A stretch of 64,000 bases of DNA from Enterococcus haemoperoxidus ATCC BAA-382 (GTDB lineage: Bacteria; Bacillota; Bacilli; Lactobacillales; Enterococcaceae), in assembly GCF_000407165.1 (NCBI RefSeq), contig NZ_KE136479.1:1189464-1253463 (forward strand), in the 5' to 3' direction. Below are positions 8,232 to 17,661 of the stretch, in pieces. Made by a program: the position numbers and the translations under genes. Every line of letters starts with the position of its first letter. Within the stretch, counting starts at the first letter, position 1. The notes below the pieces were generated by a model, which ran no database searches, was not told where the DNA came from, and saw only the letters and a list, made by a program, of their open reading frames with translations.

Positions 8232-8942
8232 TCACGTCCTAAATACTTTTTTCGATGTTTTTGAAAGAAAATAAGTTGCAGATAAGGTGATTCCAGTTGC
8301 TATAGCTAGCAATAGAAGACAATTTTTTGTAAAAGCTTTAAAAATAGTATTAACAGATAACCCGCTTATTCTCATAGATAAAAAATATGTGTCTCCAGCT
8401 GTATTGATAATTTGATTTGGTGTGCTCTCTACAATTACTTTGGAAGAGAAAAAAGGCACTCGCTTAATGCCCATTTTATCAGCAAGCAAAGGTCTAGCAT
8501 GTAATAAAATATACTCATATGTATGCTGAAAAACTATAAGAAATACTGCAGTAGTAATGATACCTATGATCATTGGAATAATACTTTCTAAAATAGATTG
8601 TTTGATAACGAAGCGATTTGAAAACCCCATAATGCGCCATTTCATCATGTCTTGTTTTTTTAATTTCAAGGAGATAAACAACAATCCTGTAATTAGAATC
8701 ATCCAAATAAACAAGATAAATAAATATATAGAAGAATACATCTGCATAATTTTTTGATAGTTTGTATGATAGTCAGTGTTGTTGATTATACTACTTACTT
8801 GAGTATAAAAAGATCTCTCTATATCTCTCAGGTTTAAAATACCTGTTAAGATAAATAGAAAAAAAGTGGAACAAGCACCAATGACAAATGAAATTTTTTT
8901 ATGGTAAGAAACGCTAGCAAAAGCGTAACGTAAGTTTTTCAA
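8232..8942 (-). CDS. Short FtsX-like ABC permease protein
   Basis: 236-aa membrane protein with four predicted transmembrane segments (about residues 17-37, 68-90, 116-138 and 207-226), an FtsX/MacB-like permease layout. It differs from full-size members: the loop after TM1 is only about 30 residues, while about 68 residues separate TM3 and TM4. The cytoplasmic stretch KLKKQDMMKWRIMGFSNRF (about 93-111) resembles the coupling region of FtsX-like permeases. It is transcribed ahead of the Walker-A-less ABC-like gene, 4 bases apart, as a two-gene operon converging on a two-component system. Function unknown; a BceAB-like role in peptide sensing is only a guess. Confidence 0.7.
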   Translation of the reverse strand: MKNLRYAFASVSYHKKISFVIGACSTFFLFILTGILNLRDIERSFYTQVSSIINNTDYHTNYQKIMQMYSSIYLFILFIWMILITGLLFISLKLKKQDMMKWRIMGFSNRFVIKQSILESIIPMIIGIITTAVFLIVFQHTYEYILLHARPLLADKMGIKRVPFFSSKVIVESTPNQIINTAGDTYFLSMRISGLSVNTIFKAFTKNCLLLLAIATGITLSATYFLSKTSKKVFRT

Positions 8943-9004
8943 ATAGGATCACCTCACTAAACTAAGTATAAAAGAAGAATATGAATAAATTATGAATAAG
9001 ATAT

Positions 9005-9034
9005 AAAAAAGCTTGAGTAAATTACTCAAGCTTT
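9005..9034 (-). terminator. Terminator of the LTA synthase gene
   Basis: A perfect palindrome (AAGCTTGAGTAA with its complement) is followed on the minus strand by six T. It lies 15 bases beyond the stop codon of the minus-strand gene. Confidence 0.85.
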
Positions 9035-9049
9035 CGTGATTATTCTGTG

Positions 9050-11167
9050 TTATTTTCCAGATTTCAGATAATCTTGGAAGGATTCAGTATGATATTTATC
9101 AACCGTTGACGTGTTGTTATTTTTACTATAAACACTCGTTGAATCGTTTCCTTTTTCATCTTCGATTTTTTCTAATTGTTTCAATTGGTCTTTGTAATTA
9201 TAGTTATCCGGATTCACTGGAGTCAATCCGCTATTTGTGTAAAAGCGTAACAAGTCACCATTGGTTGTTTGATCAGACATTTGAAGTTGTAAGTTTGCTT
9301 TGTCTTTCAGTGCTTTAGCTTCTTGTTTTTCTTGTTCAGTAGGTTCTTCTAGTAAACGACCAGTTGCTGTTTCGTAAATGCTTGAGCCTAACATAGTATA
9401 TTTTGGTGAAACGTAGTTCCCATTTCTAAACGCAACGAGTTGAGAATTTTCTTTAGAGAACAGGTCTTGTCCCATTTGAATATAATTTTTAGTATCAATA
9501 CCCATTAAATGTAACAGGGTAGGTAACGCATCGATTTGGCCACCATAAGTGTGATTGATTCCGCCATTTGTTTGCCCTGGAACATGAATCATATAAGGAA
9601 CACGCTGCATCGTTGAATTGTCAAAGTCATTCCAAGTTGATTTAGTTTTACCAACTAATTCAGCTAAGTTATCATTTCTAGAAGTAGAAATACCGTAATG
9701 ATCACCATAAAGGACAATCACTGAGTTATCATACAAGCCAGAAGCTTTTAAATAGTTGAAAAACTCTTCAACTGATTTATCTAGATAGTTTGCTGTAGCG
9801 AAATAACCATTAATGGTTTCATCAGATGTTTGAGCAATTGGGAAACCAGCCTCATCATTTGTAAATTGAGAATATGGATAGTGATTAGAAACAGCAATAA
9901 ATTTAGAGTAAAATGGTTGTTGTAATCGTTCCAAATATTGTGCAGACTGTTGGAAAAATGGTTTATCATGCAAGCCATATTGGAATGAATTATCTTCATT
10001 AACATCATAGTAATTAGCATCAAAGAAGTAGTTATAGCCTAAATGTTTGTAAGTTTCATTTCGATTCCAGAAGTTACCGGCATTTCCATGGAAAACAGCA
10101 CTTGTGTATCCTGCCTCTTGACCTAAAATAGCAGGAGCTGCTTCAAATGTATTTTTACCACCAACTTGTGTGAACAATGAGCCTTGACTAAGACCAAATA
10201 ATGAATTTTCAAACATCGTTTCAGCATCACTCGTTTTTCCTTGTCCCACTTGATGGAAGAAATTGTCAAAACTATAGGTACTGTTACTGTGATATAAACT
10301 ATTAATAAAAGGAGTAACGACGTGTTCGACACCTTTTTCATCTTTTAATTTATAATCAATCAAAAATTGTTGGAAACTCTCTAAATGGATATAGATAACA
10401 TTTTTGCCTTTAGTCATACCAAATGTATCCGGATTTGGAGCGGCATAATGACCCTTAACGTAATCAGAAACAGCATCCATATCGTTCTCACTAGCTTCCG
10501 CTCGAACTTGGTTGGTTTGATAAGTTGTTACGCCATCATATACTGTAAAAGCATTTAAACCTAAAAACTTAACAATGTAGTCACGAGAAAATTGACGACC
10601 TAATAATTGAGGACGGGCTGTTTCAGCTAATGTTAAGTTTGCTACAAAGAACAAAGCGGACAACATGCTGATTGAGACAGCGACACGAGCTCTAACTGGA
10701 CGTTCATCCATTTTGATTTTTTTAGTAAGTAGCAAAATACCAACGATAATAAAGTCAAGCCAATAAAGTACATCGTAAGGTCTAAATAAACGTAGAGCAC
10801 TTTCACCAAGACCACTAGCAACTTTCCCCGCACCAAGCATAGTATTGACTGTAATGAAATCAGTAAATTCTCTGTAATACACCACATTTGAGAACAACAG
10901 TAAAGACATTAAAAAATAAATCACCATCATAGTAATATAAGAAGCTTTCTTTCTTCTCACATATAATGCAATAGCCAATAAGAAGAAAGTGGAAGCTATT
11001 GGATTAATGAAAAGAATAAAATACTCAAAGGCATTCTCAATTCTTAAGTGAAAATCAACTGTATAAGCAAAAATATTTTTCAACCAGATCAATACAGCAA
11101 CAAGCCCAAAAAGTCCCAACCTGGTATTTAAAAATTTAGGCATATGCATTTTTTTTATAATATTCAA
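9050..11167 (-). CDS. ltaS: Lipoteichoic acid synthase (LtaS family)
   Basis: 705-aa polytopic enzyme that polymerises glycerol-phosphate from phosphatidylglycerol on the outer membrane face. Five N-terminal transmembrane segments (about residues 15-205) are followed by an extracellular sulfatase-like domain. Catalytic elements are visible: IYIHLESFQ with the metal-binding Glu near 262, GKTSDAE with the nucleophile Thr near 311, a FHGNAGNFWNR substrate region and LYGDHYG with Asp-His metal ligands. A C-terminal tail of about 100 hydrophilic residues is present. I take the TTG at 11167 as start because GGAAAGGA lies about 10 bases upstream; ATG codons 18 and 24 bases inside are alternatives. 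A strong promoter (11246-11274) precedes it. Confidence 0.92.
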   Translation of the reverse strand: MNIIKKMHMPKFLNTRLGLFGLVAVLIWLKNIFAYTVDFHLRIENAFEYFILFINPIASTFFLLAIALYVRRKKASYITMMVIYFLMSLLLFSNVVYYREFTDFITVNTMLGAGKVASGLGESALRLFRPYDVLYWLDFIIVGILLLTKKIKMDERPVRARVAVSISMLSALFFVANLTLAETARPQLLGRQFSRDYIVKFLGLNAFTVYDGVTTYQTNQVRAEASENDMDAVSDYVKGHYAAPNPDTFGMTKGKNVIYIHLESFQQFLIDYKLKDEKGVEHVVTPFINSLYHSNSTYSFDNFFHQVGQGKTSDAETMFENSLFGLSQGSLFTQVGGKNTFEAAPAILGQEAGYTSAVFHGNAGNFWNRNETYKHLGYNYFFDANYYDVNEDNSFQYGLHDKPFFQQSAQYLERLQQPFYSKFIAVSNHYPYSQFTNDEAGFPIAQTSDETINGYFATANYLDKSVEEFFNYLKASGLYDNSVIVLYGDHYGISTSRNDNLAELVGKTKSTWNDFDNSTMQRVPYMIHVPGQTNGGINHTYGGQIDALPTLLHLMGIDTKNYIQMGQDLFSKENSQLVAFRNGNYVSPKYTMLGSSIYETATGRLLEEPTEQEKQEAKALKDKANLQLQMSDQTTNGDLLRFYTNSGLTPVNPDNYNYKDQLKQLEKIEDEKGNDSTSVYSKNNNTSTVDKYHTESFQDYLKSGK

Positions 11168-11245
11168 AGTAAACGTATCCTTTCCAAAATCAGATCTAAG
11201 AGAAAGTAACAGGAAAATATCAGAAACTTTCTATATACTGTTACA

Positions 11246-11274
11246 ATTCTACTCTGTCTGTAATTCTATGTCAA
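11246..11274 (-). promoter_or_regulatory. Promoter of ltaS
   Basis: On the minus strand TTGACA (11269-11274), a 17-base spacer and TAGAAT (11246-11251). The -35 is perfect and the -10 differs at one base. The untranslated leader would be about 70 bases. Confidence 0.75.
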
Positions 11275-11463
11275 TTTAAATCAAGATTTGTGCTGATAAA
11301 GTTAACAAAGTTTTACTTTTCTTAAGATATCAACTCGTCTTAAATTAATTCTAGCTAACGACACAAGCGGTATTTTTTGATATACTAGCGAATGAATGGG
11401 CACACAAGCGCCTGAGCTATTCTTATATAAAAATTTAAATTGAACAAACAAAGGATGACAAGA

Positions 11464-12636
11464 ATGAATATAATGGTAACAAAAAAATCAGAAAAGAAGT
11501 TTAAAGGAAGATATCCTCTTATCCAAAAAGAAGATTTACATGATATACCTAAGACATTTTCAAATGAATGGGTGAAATTTGTCGATAGTAAAGGTCAGTT
11601 TATTGCGACAGGCTACCTTGGTGAACAAAATAAAGGGATCGGCTGGTTAGTCAACTGGCAAGGCAGCGTAGACGCTCCTTTTTTAGAAAACTTATTTTTA
11701 AAAGCTAAAAGCCACCGAATGGTTTATGAACAAGATGAATCGACTTCTGCTTACCGCATATTTAACGGAGAAGGGGACGGACTTGGTGGGCTTATTATTG
11801 ATCGCTACGATAATTTTGCTGTATTTTCATGGTACAACAAAACCTTATATCAAAAAAAGGAAGAAATCGTCCAAGCGTTTAAAAAGAGCTTTCCGGAAAT
11901 TGTAGGTGCCTATGAAAAGATTCGTTTTGCAAGCAAATCATTACCAGAATCACAGAAATTATTTGGCAATGATGCACCGGAACCTCTTTTGGTTTATGAA
12001 AATGGTGTACTCTATGCTACATATTTAAATGATGGCTTGATGACAGGAATTTTCCTTGATCAAAAAGAAGTGCGTGGTCGATTGATTGAAGGCGGTGCGG
12101 CTGGAAAAACAGTCTTAAATATGTTCAGTTATACTGGTGCATTTTCGGTTGCTAGTGCGATGGGTGGCTCAAGCGTAACAACCAGTGTAGATTTAGCCAA
12201 ACGCAGTTTACCAAAGACGAAAGAACAGTTTGAAGTGAACCATCTAGCTGCAGAAGACCAAAAGATCATCGTAATGGATGTTTTTGACTATTTTAAATAC
12301 GCTGCTCGTAAGCAACTTCGTTATGATGTAATCGTTTTGGATCCTCCAAGTTTCGCTCGAAATAAGAAAAAGGTTTTTTCAGTTGCTAAAAACTATGGGG
12401 ATTTAGTGAAGGATTCTGTTGATATCCTAGAAAAAGAAGGCTTGTTGATCGCCTCAACAAATGCTGCAAATATTTCGCTAGAAAAATATAAAAAAATGAT
12501 TATTGAAGCGTTGGAAGAAAAACAAGTTCGTTATCAATTCAAAGAAACCTATCAATTACCTAGCGATTTCAAAACAAATAAGCACTTTGAGGAAGGCAAT
12601 TATTTGAAAGTCTTTTTCATTGAGATACTAAAATAA
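11464..12636 (+). CDS. Class I SAM-dependent rRNA methyltransferase, RlmI-like
   Basis: 390-aa enzyme expected to methylate a cytosine C5 of 23S rRNA, as E. coli RlmI does. It has an N-terminal PUA domain (about residues 5-80), a central linker domain and a C-terminal Rossmann methyltransferase domain with VLNMFSYTGAFSV (SAM binding, about 210-222) and the catalytic VLDPPSF motif (about 294-300). I choose the ATG at 11464 because AAAGGA lies 8 bases upstream; an in-frame TTG at 11440 and an ATG at 11455 lie before or on that site. It stands alone between ltaS and a membrane glucosyltransferase. Confidence 0.87.
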   Translation: MNIMVTKKSEKKFKGRYPLIQKEDLHDIPKTFSNEWVKFVDSKGQFIATGYLGEQNKGIGWLVNWQGSVDAPFLENLFLKAKSHRMVYEQDESTSAYRIFNGEGDGLGGLIIDRYDNFAVFSWYNKTLYQKKEEIVQAFKKSFPEIVGAYEKIRFASKSLPESQKLFGNDAPEPLLVYENGVLYATYLNDGLMTGIFLDQKEVRGRLIEGGAAGKTVLNMFSYTGAFSVASAMGGSSVTTSVDLAKRSLPKTKEQFEVNHLAAEDQKIIVMDVFDYFKYAARKQLRYDVIVLDPPSFARNKKKVFSVAKNYGDLVKDSVDILEKEGLLIASTNAANISLEKYKKMIIEALEEKQVRYQFKETYQLPSDFKTNKHFEEGNYLKVFFIEILK

Positions 12637-12713
12637 TAAAAAACGATGTATAACTTAAAAATGGTCGCACACACTTAGTTTAAAGCAAAAAAATGAAAGA
12701 GGGCCTTAATGAT

Positions 12714-14192
12714 ATGCAAGATAAATTGCACTCACTTAGCGATTGGGCTAAGAAAAATAAAACACATATCTTTATGACAGTTATAATCTATCAAATAGCA
12801 ATTTTAGCGATAGGACTGGTCAATTTCCCCTATATGGATGACACCGTTCGTCAAACGGTTGGAAATACTGATTTTGGAAGTACTTATTCTAGATGGGGTA
12901 GTGAGATTTCTTCATGGTTTTTACAAGGAAGTCGTCATTTAACAGATATGGGCCTTTTTACTCATATTCTAACTGGTCTTATCTTAGCTGCATCAAGTAT
13001 TATTGTGGTTTATATACTTAATAATAAATCAGTACGTTTCTTGCCGTTAGTTGTTTCTACACTAATTGGGTTGAATCCTTGGTTTTTACAAAGTATCAGT
13101 TTTAGATTCGACAGTCCATACATGGCAATGAGCATTCTATTTTCGGTAATCCCTTTTCTTTGGTGGGAAAGGAAACAGAGCAGTTTTCTTATCATATCTA
13201 TAGTAAGTATTTTTATGATGTGCAATACGTATCAAGCTTCTTCTGGAATTTATATTTTAATGGTCTTGGCACTATCATTGAAAACTCTTTTAGCTGGCGG
13301 GAAGATGCTGGTAGCATTAAAGAAAGTTCTATTAGCAGCAACCTCGTATATTACAGCAATGGGGCTGTATTTTGTAGAAACTAAATTTAACCCAGAATTG
13401 GCAAACCGCGGTAGCAATGTTGTTATTGCTAGATTAAAAGATATTCCTAAAACACTGTTTGTAAATAGCCAGATGTATTTAAACAGAATTTTTGAACAAA
13501 GCATTAAAGTCTGGATCGTTCTTTTTATTTGTTTGATCTTATTGTTTATTGTTTTTAGTGTTGTAAATGCTAAGATTCATCCTTTTAAAAGCTTTTTATT
13601 CATAGTTCTATATTTGATTTTAGGTTCTATCCTAAGCTACGGTGTTTTTTTGATTTTTCCGGAAAAATTGGCTCTTGCTGCGCCTAGATATGCTTATGGA
13701 TTCGGTATTTTCACCTCAATAACGTTCATTTTACTATTGGAAAACAAATTATCTCCGCTAGTAATAAACATTACTGTTAGAGGAATAGTCAGTCTATTTT
13801 GCTTTTACCTACTTTCATTTCCATTCGTTTACGCATCATCTTTGTTCTACCAAAAAGAAGCCTTTGAACGACAAAGTGTAATGTTGGCAATGACTTTAAA
13901 AAACTTTGTGACTACTGATACTAAAGAAGTCCATGCGACAATGCTTTTTAAGGATTCACCTGTTTTCAATAATACAATGCAAAATTATCCTATTCTACAA
14001 GAAATGGTACCGCCAAACTCTGCCATTTTTTTCCCAAATCAAGTCTTATTCAAAACTTATACTGGAATGGGGATTGTGATCCAACCTTTTGATTTCGCTA
14101 GTTTCGATAAAGAGCAAAGTGAGCTAAAATCGACAGACTACTACTATGATATCTATGAAAAAGATAAAGAATTATATATAGTAATGAAATAG
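12714..14192 (+). CDS. Polytopic membrane glucosyltransferase-domain protein (GtrII-like)
   Basis: 492-aa membrane protein with about ten to eleven transmembrane segments and a soluble C-terminal tail (about residues 380-492). It resembles the Glucos_trans_II family (PF14264), which moves glucose from a polyprenyl-phosphate donor onto surface polymers such as O-antigen or teichoic acid. The acidic pair in NFPYMDDTVRQ, near residue 38 after TM1, matches the position of the family catalytic motif. The start at 12714 is supported by AGAGGG about 10 bases upstream; an ATG at 12693 has no site. With ltaS nearby it may decorate lipoteichoic or wall polymers, but that is inference. Confidence 0.78.
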   Translation: MQDKLHSLSDWAKKNKTHIFMTVIIYQIAILAIGLVNFPYMDDTVRQTVGNTDFGSTYSRWGSEISSWFLQGSRHLTDMGLFTHILTGLILAASSIIVVYILNNKSVRFLPLVVSTLIGLNPWFLQSISFRFDSPYMAMSILFSVIPFLWWERKQSSFLIISIVSIFMMCNTYQASSGIYILMVLALSLKTLLAGGKMLVALKKVLLAATSYITAMGLYFVETKFNPELANRGSNVVIARLKDIPKTLFVNSQMYLNRIFEQSIKVWIVLFICLILLFIVFSVVNAKIHPFKSFLFIVLYLILGSILSYGVFLIFPEKLALAAPRYAYGFGIFTSITFILLLENKLSPLVINITVRGIVSLFCFYLLSFPFVYASSLFYQKEAFERQSVMLAMTLKNFVTTDTKEVHATMLFKDSPVFNNTMQNYPILQEMVPPNSAIFFPNQVLFKTYTGMGIVIQPFDFASFDKEQSELKSTDYYYDIYEKDKELYIVMK

Positions 14193-14198
14193 AAAAAT

Positions 14199-14240
14199 AC
14201 AGGTGAAACTCATTGATAGATGAATTTTACCTGTTTTTTT
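14199..14240. terminator. Terminator between glucosyltransferase and LysR genes
   Basis: An imperfect 15-bp stem (ACAGGT outer arm, with G-U pairs inside) is followed by seven T on the plus strand. The minus strand also reads T-rich, so it may serve both converging genes. Confidence 0.75.
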
Positions 14241-15137
14241 CTATTGATAAAATATGTTTTGTGCAAAGGGCACAATAAATTCTTTAAAGCGCAAAGCAGC
14301 TGGTGAAAGAAAATGGTCTTTTTTGGTTGCTAGGTATATATAGCGAGGAAAAAAATTATCTTCAAGAGTCAGTGTTTTGACATTATAAGCAGCAATCGAG
14401 GGGATTTTCGGCATTAATGCAATTCCATAATCATGAGCTACAAATCCTAACATCGTATGATCTTCCTCAACTTCACAAACAATTGTTGGTGTGATTGAAG
14501 CGGAAGTTAACATTTTATCAAGATAGGGACGCAAGCCACTTCTTTCATTAAAATAGACAAAAGGATACTCATTCGTTTGCTTCAGAGAAATACTATCATA
14601 TGAAGCTAAAGGGTGATTTAAGGGAACGACCAAAACAATTTCTTGTTCCGTTAAAATCTCGTAGTTAAGTTGTTCATCCTCTTTTAGCTTAGAAGTAATG
14701 GCAATATCTACCTCTTCCTTTAATAGTAAATCTGTCATATCGGAGGAATTACCTTGAAATAAATTAAAACGAATCTGTTCATTACCAGGATAGGTCGAAA
14801 ATTCCTTCATTAGCATCGGAGCTAAAAAAGAACCAGCGGTATAAATAAAGCCAAAATCAATCAATCCTTTTTCTGGGCTGACCAATTCTTTTAACGCACG
14901 TTCCCCTTTAGCTAACTCTTCTAAAGCCGTTGAAACATACGTATAAAAAAATTTCCCATATTTTGTTAGCTGAATATTCCTGCCTTTTTTTTCAAATAAT
15001 TGCGCATCAAGTTCCTTTTCTAATTCTGACATAGAGTGACTTAAATTCGGCTGGGTCGTATTCAATAACTTGGCCGCATGGGTCATATGTTGGGTATCCG
15101 CCAACATTCTAAAAAATTCTAATTGTCTCAAATTCAT
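14241..15137 (-). CDS. LysR-family transcriptional regulator of the adjacent quinate/shikimate-type operon
   Basis: 298-aa LysR regulator. The N-terminal winged helix-turn-helix (residues 1-60) has MNLRQLEFFRMLAD followed by AAKLLNTTQPNLSHSM. A co-inducer binding domain runs from about 88 to 295. It is divergently transcribed from the flavoenzyme-aroE-MFS-aroD operon starting at 15588, the classical arrangement for a LysR protein that activates its neighbour in response to a pathway metabolite. The effector (quinate, shikimate or dehydroshikimate) is inferred from context only. The 450-base gap to the target operon is unusually long because two copies of a repeat element sit in it. Confidence 0.88.
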   Translation of the reverse strand: MNLRQLEFFRMLADTQHMTHAAKLLNTTQPNLSHSMSELEKELDAQLFEKKGRNIQLTKYGKFFYTYVSTALEELAKGERALKELVSPEKGLIDFGFIYTAGSFLAPMLMKEFSTYPGNEQIRFNLFQGNSSDMTDLLLKEEVDIAITSKLKEDEQLNYEILTEQEIVLVVPLNHPLASYDSISLKQTNEYPFVYFNERSGLRPYLDKMLTSASITPTIVCEVEEDHTMLGFVAHDYGIALMPKIPSIAAYNVKTLTLEDNFFPRYIYLATKKDHFLSPAALRFKEFIVPFAQNIFYQ

Positions 15138-15349
15138 ATGGAATACTCCTTATCAGTAATGGCTTCTTATGCATAGTTTAACAATAATTATGAAAATATG
15201 CACCAGCTAAAGAAAAAAAGATTCACGTTATATACATAAATTATATTTATCGAAAATATAAAAAACATTCATTGGAATTTATTGGTTAGATGAATTAAAA
15301 TAAATTCATAGAAATTGTGAAAAGAGTAACAATTGAAAAGCATTAATTA

Positions 15350-15453
15350 AGTGAGCTTGTTTTTAATAGACAATTAGGGTTAAGACAAAAAGCGCCTCAA
15401 TCATAATTTCCTATTTTTATGTCAGAATCGAATGAGCCCACACCGCTTTTAAT
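15350..15453. repeat. Degenerate copy of the structured intergenic repeat
   Basis: The right part aligns with the copy that follows directly: a GACAAAAAGCG core, CCTATTTTTATGTC, then GAATGAGCC and a CGCTTTTAA end. The left arm is poorly preserved and the left boundary is approximate. It lies head-to-tail with the better copy at 15454-15573. Confidence 0.6.
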
Positions 15454-15573
15454 GTTATCTAACTTCAAGAGCTAGTCTCTCGGTAAAAAGATAAAAAATA
15501 AATGAGACAAAAAGCGTCTCAGTTATTTTTCCTATTTTCCTGTCGAGACTGAACGAGCTCTTTCAGCATTTAA
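15454..15573. repeat. Structured intergenic repeat, copy before the flavoenzyme operon
   Basis: A 120-base imperfect palindrome. AAGAGCT (15467-15473) pairs with AGCTCTT (15556-15562), AGTCTC (15474-15479) with GAGACT (15545-15550), an A-rich arm with a T-rich arm, and TGAGAC (15503-15508) with GTCTCA (15516-15521) around the loop AAAAAGC. It ends 14 bases before the ATG at 15588. It shares the same plan with the copy before pyrB, with compensatory base changes in the stems. Confidence 0.75.
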
Positions 15574-15587
15574 ATTAGGAGGTTATC

Positions 15588-17645
15588 ATGAATAATTATC
15601 AAGCAATCTTTGAACCTTTAACTGTAAAACGAATGACTTTAAAAAATCGAGTTGTTATGCCACCAATGGGAACAAACTTCGCTAATATGGACGGAACGTT
15701 CAGTATGCAACATGTTTCGTATTACGAACAACGGGCTAAAGGTGGAACTGGTTTAATTACTTTGGAAAATGTGTGTATTGATTATCCTATGGGGACCAAT
15801 GGCGCCCGTCAATTAAGGATGGACAACGATCAATACATTTCAGGATTATGGCATTTTAACGAAAAAATGCATGCATATGGTGCCTGTACGTCAGTTCAAA
15901 TCAATCATGCGGGAGCCTCTGCATACGGATTACGTTTAGATGGAGAGCAACCCGTTTCGGCATCGAACATTCCTTCTAAAAAAGGCAATCCGATACCACG
16001 ACCACTGACCAAAGAAGAAATATATGGTATTGTAGATCGTTATGCAGATGGTGCTTTAAGAGCACAACGTGCTGGATTTGATTGTGTAGAAATTCACGCA
16101 GGGCATTCTTATCTCTTAAGTCAATTCTTATCTCCTTTGTATAATAAACGAACGGATAAATTTGGCGGAAGTCCTGAAAATCGTGCACGTTTTACAAAAT
16201 TAGTCGTTGAAGCTGTCAGAAAAGCTGTAGGACCATTTTTCCCGATTTCGTTACGGTTCAGTGCCGATGAACTATTAGAAGGCGGTAATACATTAGAAGA
16301 TACCATTGAGATTTTAAGCTATTTTGCGGACGAAGTAGATATTTTAAATGTGTCTGCAGCATTGAATGATAGCTTACAATATCAAATCGATAAAATGAAT
16401 TTAGCTGACGGTTGGCGTGCATATATGTCAAAAGCGGTCAAAGAACGTTTTCCTGATAAAATAACAGTTACATCAGGAAATATCCGTGGCCCTAAACGAG
16501 CAACAGAAATTCTAGAAGCTGGAGACGCAGATTTATTAGCAATGGGGCGTGGTTTGATTGCCGAGCCTAACTGGGTCAACAAAGTTGCAAATGGACAAGA
16601 AGACCTACTTAGAAAATGTATCTCTTGCAATATTGGTTGTGCGGATCATCGGATCGCCAAAGCACGTCCAATGCGTTGTACTGTCAATCCAGACCTGCAT
16701 TATGAAGATGAGTATAAAATGAAACCTATTTTGCATCCAACTAAAATGGTTGTGATTGGTGGAGGAACGACTGGACTTGAAGCAGCAGCCACAGCAGCAG
16801 AAGTTGGTGTTAGCGTTGAACTTTTTGAACAAAAAGAGTATCTAGGTGGATTAGGGCATGAAATTGCTCGTTTCCCTGACAAAAAAAGAATTGATGATTT
16901 TATTACTTACGAAATCAATCGTTGCAAAGAATTGGATAACTTAGCGATTCATCTAAATCATGCAGCAACATTAGCTGATATCGAAGCTATAGGACCAGAT
17001 ATCATTGTTAATGCAACAGGTGCAAAACCGTTATTACCACCAATCAATGGATTAAATGAACAACTAGATAATCCAAACAGAAAAATCTTTTCTATTTTTG
17101 ATATCTTAGAGGATATGTCAAAATTCCAAGAATTTGAAGGAAAAGAAGTTGTTGTGATCGGTGGAGGTGCTGTTGGTTTAGACGTTGTGGAGTATTATGC
17201 CGAACGTGGTGCTAAAAAAGTCAGTATCGTGGAAATGCAAGGTGAAATAGGGAAAGATCTAGATTTGATCACAAAGCTTGCGATGATGGAAATCGTTGGA
17301 AAATTTGGTGTGGAAGTTCATGTAGAAACGAAATTAACAGAAGTTAGAGAAAGTAGTTTCTTAGTTGAAAAAGATGGAGAAATGATCGAATTACCATTTG
17401 ACTTAGGTTTTGTATGTTTAGGGATGCGTGCAGAAGCACCAATGATTCGCGAATTAGACCAGTATGCTAGAAGTAACGGTGCAGTTCTTTTAAATATGGG
17501 TGATAGCAAAGTAGCTAGACGGATCATGGAAGGGACAAGAGAAGCCCGCGACATTCTAAAAACAATTGAAGTGCTAGAAAACACACGAACACAAAAAGCG
17601 TTGTTTGAACAAACAAAAAGTCTACAAGCAACACAAACTATATAA
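15588..17645 (+). CDS. FAD/FMN-dependent oxidoreductase of the 2,4-dienoyl-CoA reductase/old yellow enzyme class
   Basis: 685-aa flavoenzyme. An N-terminal TIM barrel binds FMN (about residues 1-335). A four-cysteine iron-sulfur motif follows (CISCNIGC near 345-352, with a last Cys near 364). An FAD dinucleotide fold starts at [13 protein letters not shown] (about 385-397) and an NAD(P) fold at [14 protein letters not shown] (about 522-535). This is the layout of 2,4-dienoyl-CoA reductase, trimethylamine dehydrogenase and bacterial enoate reductases. It heads an operon with aroE, an MFS carrier and aroD, so the substrate is probably an unsaturated cyclic acid from quinate or shikimate. AGGAGG lies before the start. 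The substrate is inferred. Confidence 0.85.
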   Translation: MNNYQAIFEPLTVKRMTLKNRVVMPPMGTNFANMDGTFSMQHVSYYEQRAKGGTGLITLENVCIDYPMGTNGARQLRMDNDQYISGLWHFNEKMHAYGACTSVQINHAGASAYGLRLDGEQPVSASNIPSKKGNPIPRPLTKEEIYGIVDRYADGALRAQRAGFDCVEIHAGHSYLLSQFLSPLYNKRTDKFGGSPENRARFTKLVVEAVRKAVGPFFPISLRFSADELLEGGNTLEDTIEILSYFADEVDILNVSAALNDSLQYQIDKMNLADGWRAYMSKAVKERFPDKITVTSGNIRGPKRATEILEAGDADLLAMGRGLIAEPNWVNKVANGQEDLLRKCISCNIGCADHRIAKARPMRCTVNPDLHYEDEYKMKPILHPTKMVVIGGGTTGLEAAATAAEVGVSVELFEQKEYLGGLGHEIARFPDKKRIDDFITYEINRCKELDNLAIHLNHAATLADIEAIGPDIIVNATGAKPLLPPINGLNEQLDNPNRKIFSIFDILEDMSKFQEFEGKEVVVIGGGAVGLDVVEYYAERGAKKVSIVEMQGEIGKDLDLITKLAMMEIVGKFGVEVHVETKLTEVRESSFLVEKDGEMIELPFDLGFVCLGMRAEAPMIRELDQYARSNGAVLLNMGDSKVARRIMEGTREARDILKTIEVLENTRTQKALFEQTKSLQATQTI

Positions 17646-17661
17646 AGTGAGGGAATTTAAC

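Noticed and set aside
15138-15587. CRISPR-like direct repeats
   Set aside because: There are only two diverged copies of a palindromic element without regular spacers and no cas genes nearby.
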